Below are positions 12,817-25,420 of a stretch of 64,000 bases of DNA, piece after piece. The DNA comes from Acholoe squamosa (taxonomy: Eukaryota; Annelida; Polychaeta; Phyllodocida; Polynoidae). The position numbers and the translations under genes are program-made. The stretch's first letter is position 1. Each line of letters begins with the position of its first letter. The DNA is taken from contig OX439051.1 of NCBI GenBank assembly GCA_949317995.1, forward strand, positions 38,877,250-38,941,249, in the 5' to 3' direction. A model generated the notes under the pieces. It was not told the DNA's origin, ran no database searches, and was given only the letters and a program-made list of their open reading frames with translations.

Positions 12817-15800
12817 GTGCATTTTCTGCTCTAGTTTTTTGCAGTGGGAAGTCATGATTTCTTTAATGCAGTATTTCAGCCTATGATTATGAGTGACTCA
12901 CCAGGGCTGCATTCATGCATCATGACGACCCTGTAATCACAATCAATGTTCACGGTGAGTAACCAACTGTGCATATGGTCTCCATGCTTCAGTGTACCTC
13001 ATATAGACTCCCGTGGTTTATAATACAATCCCAAAGACAAAGTCAGGGTGCATCTTATAGGCAGGTAGCTAACACTATAGAACAGAACTCCCCTAATCTA
13101 GCAATTTTCAAGCCCAAGCTGGCCTTCTATATTACGTCATGGTGAGGCACTCACCGATCACTGAAATTTTCTTAATTTTCAATAGGAAATTTATGCTTAG
13201 GCTATTGGAATACAGGCAGATTAAATGCTGAATTCCAAAAAAGTGGCATCATTTGCATTGTCACTGTGAGTGTGTCACTGGACACTGTGAGTGTGGGAAT
13301 CCTGGAGAGTAAGTAACAGCTGTCACTACATACCCCCCCCCTCACCATCTCTACACACATACATACAATCATCCACTCTACACCTCTCTGTGTGAGAGTA
13401 TGGTGTGTACTGTAAATTCTCCTGTATAAGCCGCACCCTGAGTTATAGAGGAAGCCATAAGCCACGCCTCGGGGCTGGAAATGGTGATTTAGGATAATTC
13501 TATATCATTAAATACCTCCCTATAAGCCTCACCCACACGTTGTCCTGTTCCTATAAACCGAATTTTTATTTAGGTTCTGGTACTAGCCACGGATTATACT
13601 AAAGAATTTACGGGTAAGTATTTGAGTAGAGGGTATGAGCTCTTCATCCATTGATTTGTAGTTTCATGAGCAGTAGACGGACATGTATTATTGCACATAT
13701 CCATACACAGTCTGTATGTAAATTAAAGTACCAGACTAATTATAGAGTTGTGATTTAGACTCCAATTGGATCCCTCGGATATATTTAGATAGATCTGCTC
13801 GAGTTTCTGACACTTTTGATTAAACCCGAATTACACAATCAATATGATAGCTCAAGACTTGATTACTGTAGGTATAAATTACATGAGAAATTATATATGG
13901 AAGCAGTCACTGTCCTCATTTCAAACAGGTGGACATTTGTGGGGGAGGAGGAGGTTAACCCTTTAAGGGCCGCTGATGCTTTAATGCATCATGCCAAGTG
14001 GTTGTCATGATGCACCAATGAAGCAGTCTCGCCAGCACTTCATTGGAGCATCATGCCGACCCTCCGGGAGTATATGTATCAGCTCCATAGGTTCGGCATG
14101 ATGCTCCAGTGAAGTGCAGGATCAATGGGCATGATGCATTCATGCATCATCGGTCTTTAAAGGGTTGAATTAAAACGCATGCTATGTGCAGGTCCCTTAG
14201 TCTGGTATCTCCTATGTTGTTATTAATCAATAATTTATACTGGGGTTCAAAGGTTTGGTCAATCTGTCCAGATGCTGTGACGCAGTAGGACATACCTCTG
14301 GTAAGCTACATAAAAAAAATATTTTGATACTCACAGTGAGCCTTTAATTATAGCTTGTTGTGTGTGTATGTGAGTAACAGCCCTGTGCACTGGTGTTATA
14401 CCGGTATAAGCTGTTTACAGTCATCAGAGGGCCTGATGTTATCCGGAATAGAAACTAGGATAGGAATAAATCAACCTATAAGTTTTCAGCTAGTTTTCAA
14501 TAGAAAAACTTCAAATTAAGTCTTGATATTTTAACAGCTTGTTCTGGGCACTAGGCACATCAAATTCATCAGCAAAATAGAAAATCGTTTACACATTAGC
14601 GGACGTGCCCACTTTAAGTGACTATAACCAGGTTTCAGTCCTGGTCATAGACTATTTCAGCTGCACAGAGACAATAATTTTTATATGTGAGTCTGAAAGA
14701 CAAGGTGTATGTAGCGGGGGGGGGGGGCTGTGTTACACACGTATGGATCTACTGTACTCAAGCTTTCCAAAACTGCAGCATTGAAAATAATTGAATCTGA
14801 TAAATATATTTTAGTTAGGCTTAGCCTTAGCTAGGCACTTTAACAACGCTGCAGGGGTGGGTGAGGAAAGCTGGCAAGCTGCAGTGTCACTTTTTGCAAG
14901 CTGTGAACAGAGCTGCCGTTTGCGACGTCGCGGGTATCCCCGATTTTGGCCATTACCATTCTATTTGTGTAGGATTCTGATAATTGTCCTTGAAGTTTAG
15001 ATAATAGGCTACAGAACAGCGAAATCTGGGAGGAAAAATTCCAATTATTAACCATTTTACAGTAAGTTGAATATGAAGGTGATATTGAAGCTTTAAAAAA
15101 CATATCATGCAATTGAGACACCAAAAAACTAACACCAGACACAGCTTCAGGGCATAATAATCACCCAGGATATGAAATTTCATGTTTCTATGACTTTGCC
15201 CACTGATACTTTTACGAGGACCAAAATTTGATACATACTAATTCCCCACTACTCCTCACACCTCTGCCAATTGGGTGCGATCTCACACTGCCACTACCTG
15301 ACTGTGGCAGTGGCCAAGTGAGCCACTGCATGCCTGCACTCTGCACTCACATCACAAAAACTGAAACACACTGCCTATCATTTCTATTGGCTGGAAGGGG
15401 GTCTAGAGCTGGTTTCTGGTGACATGCACTGATAAGAACTGATAACATGGGACCAGCATGTCCCTGGAAGTGGGTGCTACCCAGGGACAACGTACCCATC
15501 ATAGTATGTCTTATCAGTGGGGTTTACCTCAACCAGCAAAATTCAAAATGGTGGACCCACACACAGGCCACAGGATGTCAATACTTAACCCTATAGACAT
15601 AGTGCTACTTGCCCTGGAATTCAGGACACTATTTCTCTCATAACTTTGGTTCTAGAAAAGATAGAAGTGTAATTCCAAAAGTATTGGAAATATGACAATA
15701 GGCTTAACAGAATGTGATGAAAAAAATCGTTCTATTCGTCCGGACGGTAACCACGTATCATAGAAAGTCACCAACGTAACGTGTCACGTGCACACGGACC

Positions 15801-16690
15801 GCGCCATACTGTGCCGGGGACAATTTTGAATGCTCCAGTGTTGCGCTCAGCACTGAAAGTCTAAATTCTCCAAACACCTGTCTCATATAATGTCGGGATT
15901 AGGCCAGTACAATCTAATTGGGGAGAGAATTATTCAGTGTTCATAGATAAGAGATTGGCACAGTATTATGGCCGTAATATGAATTTAAAATGTGAGCAGG
16001 GCCCCAGTGTAGCATTTTTATTATGTGACGTGAGGGAGAACGCCAAGCGCAGAGCACCACTTTGTCCCCGGCATCCGGTGTGCGGACGTCGGACCGTTGC
16101 CGTAGTTACGGGACTTTTCGTCTCAATGAATATTCCATTTTGTTGAAGTGCCTACCTTAGCCTAGGCTAGGGCCCCAGATGTAGTCACAGATCTGAGACC
16201 CTAATGACACTACATTTTAGGCACAAGTATGTGAGTTGGGCGCCGAGTATGTGAGTTAGGCGCCGATCCAACTACCCAGATGGGGACAAGGCCAGGTTTT
16301 TAAAATAGATTAGGGACATGGGTTAAGAGAAAAAGCCAAGGCCACTTCTGAAAATCAATAAGGAGACAAAGTACTGAAAATCTACAAGGGCCCGGAACAA
16401 GGGAATCCTTAAAATCTACAAGAGGACAAGAGTTTTTTCAACTTCTCAAGTCAAGACAATTCACACAATTGACTTGTGAAGCAAACTGAAACTACTCGAC
16501 TGTCAAACATGTACTCACCGAACCGCGTATGTTTTTAGTCATCAAGGAAGTCCATATATATTCAGAACCTCAAGGTACTCCTGTTTTTGCTATATCCACA
16601 GAACAATCACGTTTTAGGTCAAGTAAAACACATAATTCGGCAGGAATAAAGGCTTGAAAACACTCTTCACATCTGCTGCAGCACTGGGCG
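12817..16690. other. Non-coding stretch with MITE fragments
   Basis: It contains a diverged CGTAAA-type element (13412-13615, TACTGTAAATTCTCC to GAATTTACGGGTA), a GCATGATGCA copy (13957-14166), and a CpG-containing patch at 15730-16110 with weak inverted symmetry around GCCGGGGACAA and TTGTCCCCGGC. Open frames of 60-100 codons lack splice context or recognisable motifs. I see no supported gene. Confidence 0.55.
13957..14166. mobile_element. GCATGATGCA-family MITE, well-bounded copy
   Basis: It starts GTTAACCCTTTAAGGGCCGC and ends GGTCTTTAAAGGGTTGAAT, so the tips are inverted. The interior carries several palindromes of the type CACTTCATTGGAGCATCATGCC. It is the clearest delimited member of the family in the window, with the copy at 48632-48853. 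Confidence 0.75.
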
Positions 16691-16970
16691 TGACGGCCAT
16701 CAAAACTTCCGGTCCAAGCACCACCAAGCGGGAGGCTGAGGAACTAGCATCATGACCAGTTTTTAGCGATTTAATGCGCTAAATTTCGTTAATACACTTT
16801 CTCAATAAAGTAATAGGATGTGGTTTTGTTTATATTATGATCCTGGAGTGATATTCTTTGTCTCCTATCGATGTTGACGACGTTTGAGACTTTCCCGCGG
16901 GGCTGCAACAGCTGCAGCCGAAGTTGTGGAACTCTTCAGTGGAGAAGACAAGATTGGTTTCTACATCCGG

Positions 16971-17020
16971 GTCAACAGGGCAACCAAAGCTTGACTAGCA
17001 ACGGAGGGTAGACGAAAGGG
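16971..17020 (+). promoter_or_regulatory. X-box-like site and possible first-exon donor
   Basis: GTCAACAGGGCAAC (16971-16984) fits an X-box with one mismatch in the left half. About 35 nt further, AAAGGGTAAGC is a good splice donor. The small gene at 22233 starts behind an acceptor and needs an upstream non-coding exon, and this is one candidate. No transcript evidence is available from sequence alone. Confidence 0.25.
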
Positions 17021-17208
17021 TAAGCGATGGATTTTGCATGAATTCACCTGTCTTCTTCTAACCTGTCGTTTTGCTGATACCCACAAAGGATCTTTTGAAT
17101 AATAATGATATCGTTTAGTTCACTTATCTCGATTTGTTTATGAGAGTGGGTGGCGCGTGAACTTCAACTGCAGCTTCGACATTGTTTACATTTTGACTTG
17201 ACTAGCTT

Positions 17209-17519
17209 GGGGAGTGGTCATTATTTATCAACAAGGGGGGGGGGGGCGTAAAAATTTCAGACCCCTCCCGAGGGGGGGGGGCTAAAAAAATTTTGATCCC
17301 TCTTGAGGGGGGGGGCTAAAAAAAATTTACCCTCTTATGAGCAAAAAAGCCCGCGCGCTACTATAGCTCAAAGAGGGGCGCGAAAATTCTCCGCGCCTCC
17401 GGTTTGGGGGGGCGCAAAAAATTTTGACTGTCGTCGAGGGGGGGGCGTAAAAAATTTTCGCGCGTCCGCGTGGAAACCCACCTGCCGCCCCCTGTTGATA
17501 AATAATGACCACTCCCTTA
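17209..17519. mobile_element. GGGAGTGGTCATTATTTATCAACA MITE, copy 1
   Basis: The terminal inverted repeats of about 24 bp are GGGAGTGGTCATTATTTATC and its inverse GATAAATAATGACCACTCCC. The interior is runs of G and AAAAATTTT blocks, themselves arranged as inverted copies. A second full copy is at 20050-20310, with fragments at 20312-20490 and about 21960-21995. Confidence 0.8.
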
Positions 17520-17600
17520 GAATACTAAGTCTAAAGTTTAGTCTAAACTCTCATCTCGGTACCGCGGCGGTACAGAGATGAGAGTTTAGTATTCTAAGCT
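17515..17600. repeat. Inverted repeat around GGTACCGCGG
   Basis: TTAGAATACTAAG...CTCATCTC is followed by GGTACCGCGGCGGTAC and then by the inverse GAGATGAGAGTTTAGTATTC. It directly abuts the right end of the MITE at 17209-17519. Confidence 0.7.
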
Positions 17601-17796
17601 AGACTTGATGGACTTGACACACTGCCTGCCCGAGGACCGAGCCGAAGACACACACACTGACAAAGTCTTACTCTTAGTACTCAGTCACTGCAATCAGTGA
17701 TTGAATTAATGACAAATAGAGTGGTATGTGAATGAAAAATTAAAAGTCATTATTACATATTTGGCTTTACCCTAGCTGTATTAAGGGGCATGTGAG

Positions 17797-19177
17797 AAAT
17801 AGACAAAGGTGCACGAGAATTGGTCAGCACTGAGAGTTATCACACGAGGCGAAGCTGAGTGTGATAACCCTCAGTGCTGACCAATTCAAGTGCTCCTTTG
17901 TATTTATCTCAAGTTAATTTAGTCAGATATGTTCAAAATTCGATTTATTTGGCATTAGAAATGATTTTATCATCAGTTATTTGACCGTTTTGGATGTTTT
18001 CCCAGGGAGTGTGATACGGGGAAGGGTTATCACACTGTGGGGTGTGATACAGAGTTTCTTGGTTAAGCCTATGGGGCTCTCGTATTCAACTTGAGATAAA
18101 TATAAGGATTTTGGAATTTTTGAAATCAAGTAATATTTGAGGCTGTGAGGGGACCTTTCATGAGACAAGGTTGGGCAGATTTTTGTCATAATTTTAAACT
18201 TTACAAAGAGAGATGGTCTGTGATCACATCCATGTATTTTACTCAAATTTTAACACGTTTCTATTACCCTAAACTATATATTTTCTGAAAGCTCTTAATC
18301 TTGTGGACATTTTGCAACTTTTTCTGTGTCTCTATGATGTATACAACAGACATTATGAATTTCTGAAGAAAAAAAGTTTGAAAAAACCTTAGAAATTAAT
18401 CAATGAGAAAATCTGAGGAGCTTAGATAGGTATGTGCGCACTGTTAAATCTTCTTCAAACTTGACATACATCATCTTAAGTGTTTAATTTAACTCCTTAT
18501 GATATTTTGAACGCTCCTCTTACTTGCCATGAGGTAAAGGTTATCAGTAGAAGTTGATGTTCATCTTAATTAAGCTGTAATTAATTAACTACCAATACCT
18601 CCTTGAAATTAAGGTAATGACAGCACAGAGAATCTTATGTACATAATATTAGAATTTTAAAGTGAATTGATGCATCAACTTAAACCATATTTATAGCCTA
18701 ATAACTGAGAGCTACATGTGTACACCCCCTAAAAAGCGTCACAGAATGTAGTGACACACGTCCATGCTCGTAGTGGTGCCGACGTTCACATACCTAAATA
18801 GACCCTAAGCCAGGACATGTTCCCAAGCAGGGGTCTATCCTTTTGATGAGGTTTAAGGGAGTGATCATTATATTTATCTCAAGTTGAATACGAGAGCCCC
18901 ATAGGTTTAACCAAGAACCTCTGTATCACACCCCACAGTGTGATAACCCTCCGCCGTATCACACTGCTAGGGAAAACATCCAAAATGCCCAAATAACTGA
19001 TGATAAAATAATTTCCCATGCCAAATAAATAGAATTTTGAACATATCTGACTAAAATAACTTGAGATAAATACAAAGGAGCACTCAATTTGGTCAGCACT
19101 GAGGATTATCACACTCGGCTTCGCCTCGTGTGATAACCCTCAGTACTGACCAATTCTCGTGCACCTTTGTCTATTTA
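17797..19177. mobile_element. Non-autonomous foldback element with about 307-bp inverted repeats
   Basis: The left arm (17797-18103) reappears inverted at 18869-19177. Shared landmarks are ATAGACAAAGGTGCACGAG at the outside, a hairpin TTGGTCAGCACTGAG...CTCAGTGCTGACCAA inside each arm, TATCACACTG blocks, and CGTATTCAACTTGAGATAAA at the inner edge. The 765-bp centre has no open frame longer than background and no transposase. The arms differ at many positions, so the insertion is old. Confidence 0.85.
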
Positions 19178-19329
19178 TCAACATGGAGGGTGGCTAGATT
19201 GTGCTTTATCGGTCGGTACTCGGTACGATGATCCCAAAGAACGATTATCCCAGAATGATGATCCCAACTTTGAGGAACCATGATCCCATCCTAAAGAAAC
19301 GATGGCCCCACTTTTCAAATATGCCTACC

Positions 19330-19640
19330 CAGCCTGGTCCCAGGTAACATGCCCGACTGGGTCCCATCCGGGCCCCAGATGGGTACAGATGGGCTGGCAA
19401 CTGGGCCCCAGATGGGCAGCCCAACAGGGGCCCATCAATTTTTGGGCCTGGGCATCAGTCGGGGCCCAAGTGGGCTAGCCCAAACTGGGCCCCAGAAGGA
19501 CCCCATTTGGGACCCAAGAGTGCTTTATTTAGTAGATAGTATCATATTTTCTTTCTTTCTGGTTTCTTTGTCTTAATTTATGACATGGGCTTGGAATGGG
19601 CTCTCATTGGGCCGACCCATAATGGGATTCGGGGCAATCC
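19330..19640. repeat. GGGCCC-rich degenerate repeat
   Basis: Tandem-like, imperfect blocks of TGGGCCCCAGATGGG and GGGGCCCAAGTGGGC run for about 200 bp, then TGGGCCGACCCATAATGGG. An 75-codon open frame across it is a by-product of the repeat. It is probably a fragment of a dispersed element. Confidence 0.5.
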
Positions 19641-20049
19641 TGCCCGCAGATAGAAGATTCATCCTCAAATTAGTCAAAGACATCAATGGGCCTATTGAGA
19701 AAGTCTAGCCATCTAGATATCCACCTTGGCAAACATGTCTTCACAGACACCCTTCAAGTGTAGCCTTCCTTAGAGTCAATCCCTAATCAGAGAAAGGGTG
19801 TCTTTAACTGAATACTTGATTTTGTGCATCAATTTATACAATTTAATTTAAAAAGTTGATACACTCTTAAACTGCCAAGGAATATATTCATTCATATATG
19901 TTATTCACCTGAGTTACACATTTTGCTGGGTATATTGCATTTTTATCTTATTTCTGAACATGTACAAATAAGAAAACTGCGAAAACTTTTGACCCCTCCT
20001 GAGGCTGAGGGAAGGGGGGCGTAAAAAAGTTTGACTCCTCTTTTATGAT

Positions 20050-20310
20050 AGGGAGTGGTCATTATTTATCAACACGGGGTGGGGTGTCGGGTTTTTTGCA
20101 CGGATGCGCAAACATTTTTTGCACCCCCCTCATCGACAGTCAAATTTTTTTTGTGCCTCTCTTTAATCTAGTTGCGCATGGGCTTTTTTGCTAAAAAGAG
20201 GGTAAACTTTTTAAGCCCACCCCCCACCCTCTAGAGGGGTAAAAGAAATTTTTACGCACCTCCCCTCAAACCCACCACGCCCCCTGTTGATAGATAATGA
20301 CCACTCCCTT
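20050..20310. mobile_element. GGGAGTGGTCATTATTTATCAACA MITE, copy 2
   Basis: It has the same inverted ends as the copy at 17209, with G- and C-runs and AAATTTTTT blocks inside. A half-copy follows immediately (about 20312-20490), ending in AATGACCTCTCCC. Confidence 0.8.
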
Positions 20311-20490
20311 AGGGAGCGTAAAAATGTACCCTCATTTTTTACCGTAGCAAAAAAAGCCAGCGCTCTACTATAGATCAAAGTGGGGATCAAAGAGCAGCAC
20401 AAAAATTTTGACAGCATTCAAGGGGGCTCAAGCATGTTCGCGCAAAGAACCATCACCCTACCCCTGTGGACAAAGAATGACCTCTCCCTT

Positions 20491-22190
20491 ATCAAACATC
20501 TAGGGTATTAAACTCTCTCACCAGTAGTTTCCCAGGGGTTTTTGGGCAAATATGTCACAATTTGACCTATGTTCTCTTTAAGCCTGTGTCCCCATACTCC
20601 AAATACAGCTGATGTATTTGGAATAATGGGTCTTACCATGACTTAATATGTCAGAAAGTACACTTTTTACCCTTTTGAATGGTTTGAATCCCGTGTCAAA
20701 CAGACCAGTGGTTGCTGAGATATCGCACTTTAAAGCAGGTGGCACCACCGCACATTTGAAAGCGTCTAATCCTTTGGAAAACTTCTTAATTTACACAAAG
20801 AATCACTCATGCGGAGTTAAAACACTTGATCCTGGCTACTTACAGCACCTTAATCCCTTCCGTGTTTAATAAGTACCTCACCCACTCAGTCTAACTATAA
20901 CTAGACCTGCTGTGACAACTTGACTTAGGTATGAGCCATTTAAGGTGGCTGGTGGGGATAGAACAAAAGAGGTGGGATTTTCATCAGATTCTCACCAAAG
21001 CCCCAAATTTATGTACTTTCCAAAGAGAGCTATATGATCTGCACCAGGGCAGGGTCTTCGCTCTGAAAAGGTTCACATTTCTTACCAAAGTCTATATATT
21101 ATGCAAAACCTCTCATACAAGACGCACCCTGAGTTCAGGGTAAACCTATAAGCCGAACCATGGGTCTGAAATGGTCTATAAGCCACGGCCTATATTCAGG
21201 GTTTAACAGTAACGTACGTGGGATTGCATGATTTCATTCCCTTAGATACGTGTGAGTGAGTGAGTGAGTGAGTGAGTAATAGATGTTTAACGCCATTTCG
21301 ACAGCTAAGGTCATATTCATGGCGAGAACTACATTACACAATTTCACAGAGGAATGTGTTGATGCCCGCGCATATGTGCACCACACACATCCTGAGGGGA
21401 TAGGAAAGAGGAGAAACAGACCCATTTAAGTGGGCTAGGGAAGCCCGCTTAGATACGTGTACATGTGTGTGTGTTGGACATATATAAAATAATTATGTTG
21501 CTCTACCACTCACTGTTCAGAGTGATCGTCATCCATACCACCACTCCACCTGGTTAGGGATATTTGTATTCACTGCACATGTCAGTGCCTGTGGTAGACT
21601 GTAATGCAATCCCACTTGGTAGAAAAACGTTTTTTATTTGGTTCCCAATTTTGCCAAAAAAAAAAAAAATCAATGTAAAAAAAAACTGTCAAAACATGTA
21701 CTCAAAAAAAATGTTTCTATTTGGTTGGCAATTGGTTGAAAAAAACTTTTTTTTTTGCCAAGTGGATGGCTGTTACACTAGTGATTACTTGCAAACACTG
21801 CATTTGCGCATCATGATATGAACAGGGCATGAAACCAGGCCCTTCCCCCTCGTGATGGTAATTTTTTTTTTTACCCCCTCCCCATGACAAGCCAGCACGT
21901 GTCCTTTTGACCTATAGTTTTTGCCGAAAACAGGTAAAACTAATCTTGACACCCTTCCCCACTCCCTGTTGTTAAAAATCATCACTCCCTTCAATATCAT
22001 AAAACCGACATGGGGCCAGGGATCCCCTATTTTGTGCCCCTTTGTAAGTCATTTCCCGTAGCTAGTGATTTATGAAAGGTCTAGAATATGGAAGGGCAAT
22101 TTTTCTCATCTTGATCAAGATTATCACCCTTAAAACCATGTTTGTATTTCAATTCAGAACACATGGTAACAAAATAGTTCTCTTTGCTTC
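20491..22190. other. Non-coding stretch left of the small gene
   Basis: It holds a diverged GTATAAG-type MITE (about 21105-21215), a short GTGA microsatellite near 21250, A-rich runs around 21655-21760, and the end of a GGGAGTG MITE near 21995. No supported exon was found. Confidence 0.5.
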
Positions 22191-22232
22191 TAGGTGTGAC
22201 CAGTGACCATTGGTTCAGGCGCATTTCACAAG

Positions 22233-23763
22233 ATGGCAGCATCAGGTATTGCGGAACACCATGAGGCCAGGCGTAAGGCGATAGTGTGCGACCGTAAGGC
22301 CTTCTTAATGAGGGAACAGAGGGTGAGTGCATGACTATGGTTATATTTCATGTAGATATACTACAGTACTATTCCACTTGCCACAGAAACTTTTTTTAAT
22401 GTTAAAAGAACATTTTTATTAGGTTATTAAGTTTGCCAAACATCTTTTTTTTTTTAAACGAAAAAAGGAGCTCGTTCAAACATGTACTTTGTAGTGAATT
22501 TACATAGCCCTGGAAAGGACATCCGTTTTGCACATCTTTTTTTCTTATTCGTTTTCGCAACTTTAATTTTTGTTTTCGCAACTTTAATTTTCATTTTTCG
22601 CAACTTCTATTTTCATTTTTGCAACTTTAATTTTCGTTTTCACATGTTATTTTTTCGTTTCTGCAAGTCAATTTTTCGTTTCCACAACTTTATTTTTCAT
22701 TTCCACAATTTAACATCCACAATTGATTGACCATGCACAAAAAAAACTATTAAGTGTGTGCAACCAAAAGTATAAGTTGCGGAAACGAAAATTAAAGATG
22801 AGAAAACGAAAACAGAAGTTGCGGAATCGAAAATAAAAGTTGCTGAAACGAAAATTTAACTTCCTGAAACGAAAATTTTACTTGCGAAAACAAACTTGAG
22901 AAAAAACAATGTAGAAAACAGATGTCCTTTCCAGGGTTCCGTATAAATGTAATGAAAAATAACATAACCATGCGATAAAAAACGTTTTTACAAACATTTA
23001 AAAAAAAGCGTTGAAAGAACAAATGTTTAAAAAACGTGTTTTTTTTTTATTTCATTCAAAAGGTTTTTCTCACAAACACGTTTTTTTAAACATAATAACG
23101 TTTTTCGAAAACGTTTTATCTACCCAAACCTAATAAAACGTTTGCAAACTTTGAAAAAAATGTTCTTTCCTAAGTGGGATAGATTTAAGTACGGAATGGC
23201 GAACCTCGTACGCCCTGTGCTGTAACAGGTTTCGAAATGCACTCCTGATTAGTAATGTGTCTATACATGGGTGCATTCTGGATGTGCCTCTTTTAGAAAG
23301 GATGGAGCGTCATTATGTCACTTTTTATGCATAATGCCAATGCACTAGGAACTTTTGAAATTGTCTCCCTCTGTCAATTTCAGAACCCCTGCATTGAGAG
23401 CATCAATCTCAATACCCCTGCATCGCAAGCATTACTTCCATCCGTCACTTTTTACCCATGTATCACCACAGTAAGTATAGCAAAATACAGAACAGATGAA
23501 AAAATATATCTAATCGATTCTCCCATTCTCTTCCTCTTCAGGAAAGGCTGGGTGGTTCTGGGATGCCATCGGGTGAGCGGCCGATGTCAACCTACGACCA
23601 GCAGATCTATGCCCAGAGTCAGCAGGGAGTGTGTCCCAGCCGCCATGATGCCGCAAGTGTTGATGCTCAGCGACGCCGCGACCACTACAATCAGGCACAA
23701 CAGGAGTATTCGGCTAAAATACAAAACCGCTACTCCTCGCTCGACTACATCAGCCAATGGTAG
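22233..23763 (+). CDS. Small unrecognised Gln/Arg-rich protein (2-3 exons)
   Basis: Exon a follows a TTGCTTCTAG acceptor at 22193; its ATG is at 22233 and it runs to 22322 (30 codons, MAASGIAEHHEARR...) before a GTGAGT donor. The last exon, 23542-23763, follows a CTCTTCAG acceptor in matching phase and ends in TAG. Direct joining gives 103 residues. The last exon is rich in Gln, Arg, Ser and Tyr and ends YSSLDYISQW. It has no signal peptide, membrane segment or Cys pattern. A possible phase-0 cassette exon sits between them at 23384-23470. I do not recognise the family. Composition and length resemble small axonemal or cytosolic proteins, but that is only an impression. A likely poly(A) signal AATAAA is at 24825. 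Confidence 0.6.
22506..22937. mobile_element. Foldback element made of GTTTTCGCAACTTT repeats
   Basis: The ends GCCCTGGAAAGGACATC and GATGTCCTTTCCAGGGT are inverted. The left arm is a tandem of roughly 18-20-bp units TTTTCGTTTTCGCAACTT; the right arm is the same units inverted (GTTGCGGAAACGAAAATTAA). It lies in the intron of the small gene. Confidence 0.8.
23384..23470 (+). CDS. Possible 29-codon cassette exon of the small gene
   Basis: AATTTCAG precedes 23384 and GTAAGT follows 23470. The segment is 87 nt (29 codons), has no stop in the frame set by exon a, and is phase 0 on both sides, so inclusion would keep the frame (132 residues in all). The encoded peptide (NPCIESINLNTPAS...) is unlike its neighbours in composition, so this may be a chance match. 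Confidence 0.3.
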
Positions 23764-24824
23764 CCCTACAGTGGGCTTATATTGATTGATTGACTCCAAA
23801 CATCTCCTACTTTGAAATTCCGGCAATCATAAACTTAATATTGATTTCTTGCCATTATTGGCCTTTCAGAAAGAAAGGTAGTATTAAACACCTATAGATA
23901 GTCTTGACATCTGACAATCAGCATTGACAAGCAACATATGTGCCAGAACAATAACCAGTGGCTATTCTGATTATTACATCTGTTATTTCATATCCTTTTA
24001 GATTTTTTGCAGTATTTAAGATGAATAATTATCATGTGTTAACACTACCTATGCCTCACCAGGTGATTATTAAGGTGTTTTCTCTTCTCTCTTTTTTTTC
24101 AATGTGACTTCATCAAGTAAGACAATCATGGTAATTTATATATTTTGCTCTGTCAATCAAGAGTCATTTTGCATTATATGCTAATTTATCATCAGAATTT
24201 CCATATGTTACTATGGCAATCTTTCTGTTATTACTAGTTAGTCCATATGTTCTTTATGTAGACTTTATGGTGTCATATTTAGCAGCTATGGTATTTAAGC
24301 CTCTGGGGATATGCATCAACTGCATGTTACAATTAAAGCTTATATATGGATCAGTATTGCGGTTACTTATGCAGTTTAATGGATTTACTAACTGTGATAA
24401 TCCTTGCGCATCTAGTCTGCTTGGCTTATGACATTGCCAGGCCTGTATTATTTTCACACAGTATTTCATTGCCTGGGCTACTTTTATGCTTAGAGTTTTT
24501 CCATATTGGATGTTTCAACTATTTGCATGATTGAGTATCAATTTCCATGTTGGATTATTTCCACGTTTGAAGTATTTGCTTGCAGTATTAATTGCCATAC
24601 TTGTAGTTTTTATCATATGATATGTCATCCTTCATTGTTTACAGTTGATACTAAATTATGGCTTATTTGACCTCCTCCAAAGTCAAAATGCAAATGTTGG
24701 CCTACTAAAGATGGGCTTTGGCAAGTGGATTTCTATTAATGACAAATCATGTAAATCGCATTCATCTATTCATTGAGTTTGTCTCAGTTTAAAATTCATA
24801 TCATTTTTAAGACTGTTATAAAGT

Positions 24825-24830
24825 AATAAA
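24825..24830 (+). terminator. Likely poly(A) signal of the small gene
   Basis: AATAAA lies about 1.06 kb past the stop codon of the small gene in AT-rich sequence. No competing canonical signal was noticed closer. Confidence 0.4.
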
Positions 24831-24968
24831 CCGTCTTTAGATGTGAATATGAGTGTTTTTGCCTCCATTATAATATAAACCTTTCTTTCTACACAATCTG
24901 TGTGAAAGAATGGGCAAGAGGTGAGCACCAGCATGTATATTTGAACACATACTCACCTCTTGCCCTAT

Positions 24969-25090
24969 CTTAAATTTAATGTGCTGTAGATGCAAAAGCA
25001 TAGGTTTTAAGCCAAGAATTTCCTGAAACGAAAAATTAAATTTAATGTGCTGTAGATGCAAAAGCATAGGTTTTAAGCCAAGAATTTGAC
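24969..25090. repeat. Direct duplication of about 55 bp
   Basis: TTAAATTTAATGTGCTGTAG through TTTTAAGCCAAGAATTT occurs twice, about 66 bp apart. A hairpin GGGCAAGAGGTGAG / CTCACCTCTTGCCC lies just before it (24911-24966). Confidence 0.8.
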
Positions 25091-25197
25091 AAATATCACA
25101 TACCTCGCATAAAAGGTGCCCCCCGGTATAAGACTGACCTTCTAATCAATGGATTTTCGAAATTCAAAAACCTACGGCCAGCTTGCAGCCTCTCATC

Positions 25198-25420
25198 AGT
25201 GGCGGATTTAGACGGGGGGCGCACGCCTCCTTTTTGTCAGTACTTAAAGGAGCTCTGAATCAGCTATGTCCGCCACAGTGCTAACGTCGGTGGACATAGG
25301 TTCTCGATTCAGAGCGCCTTTATGAGTTTATTTTCCTCATTTAAGCCTCAAATTAAGCTTGGAATACAAGCTAAATGAGGGGCGCGCCCCCTCCTTTTCA
25401 AAATTCTGGATCCGCCACTG
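25198..25420. mobile_element. CAGTGGCGGATCCAG-type MITE with inner palindrome
   Basis: It starts CAGTGGCGGATTTAGAC and ends inverted, TTCTGGATCCGCCACTG, with GGGGCGC blocks just inside. The middle (about 25250-25315) is a second inverted repeat, GCTCTGAATC...CTATGTCCGCC against GGTGGACATAG...GATTCAGAGC. The CAGTGGCGGATCCAG tip is a familiar MITE end in animal genomes. Confidence 0.8.

Noticed and set aside
15730..16146. CpG-containing patch as promoter or gene
   Set aside because: Weak inverted symmetry suggests a degraded element; the 69-codon frame has no motif.
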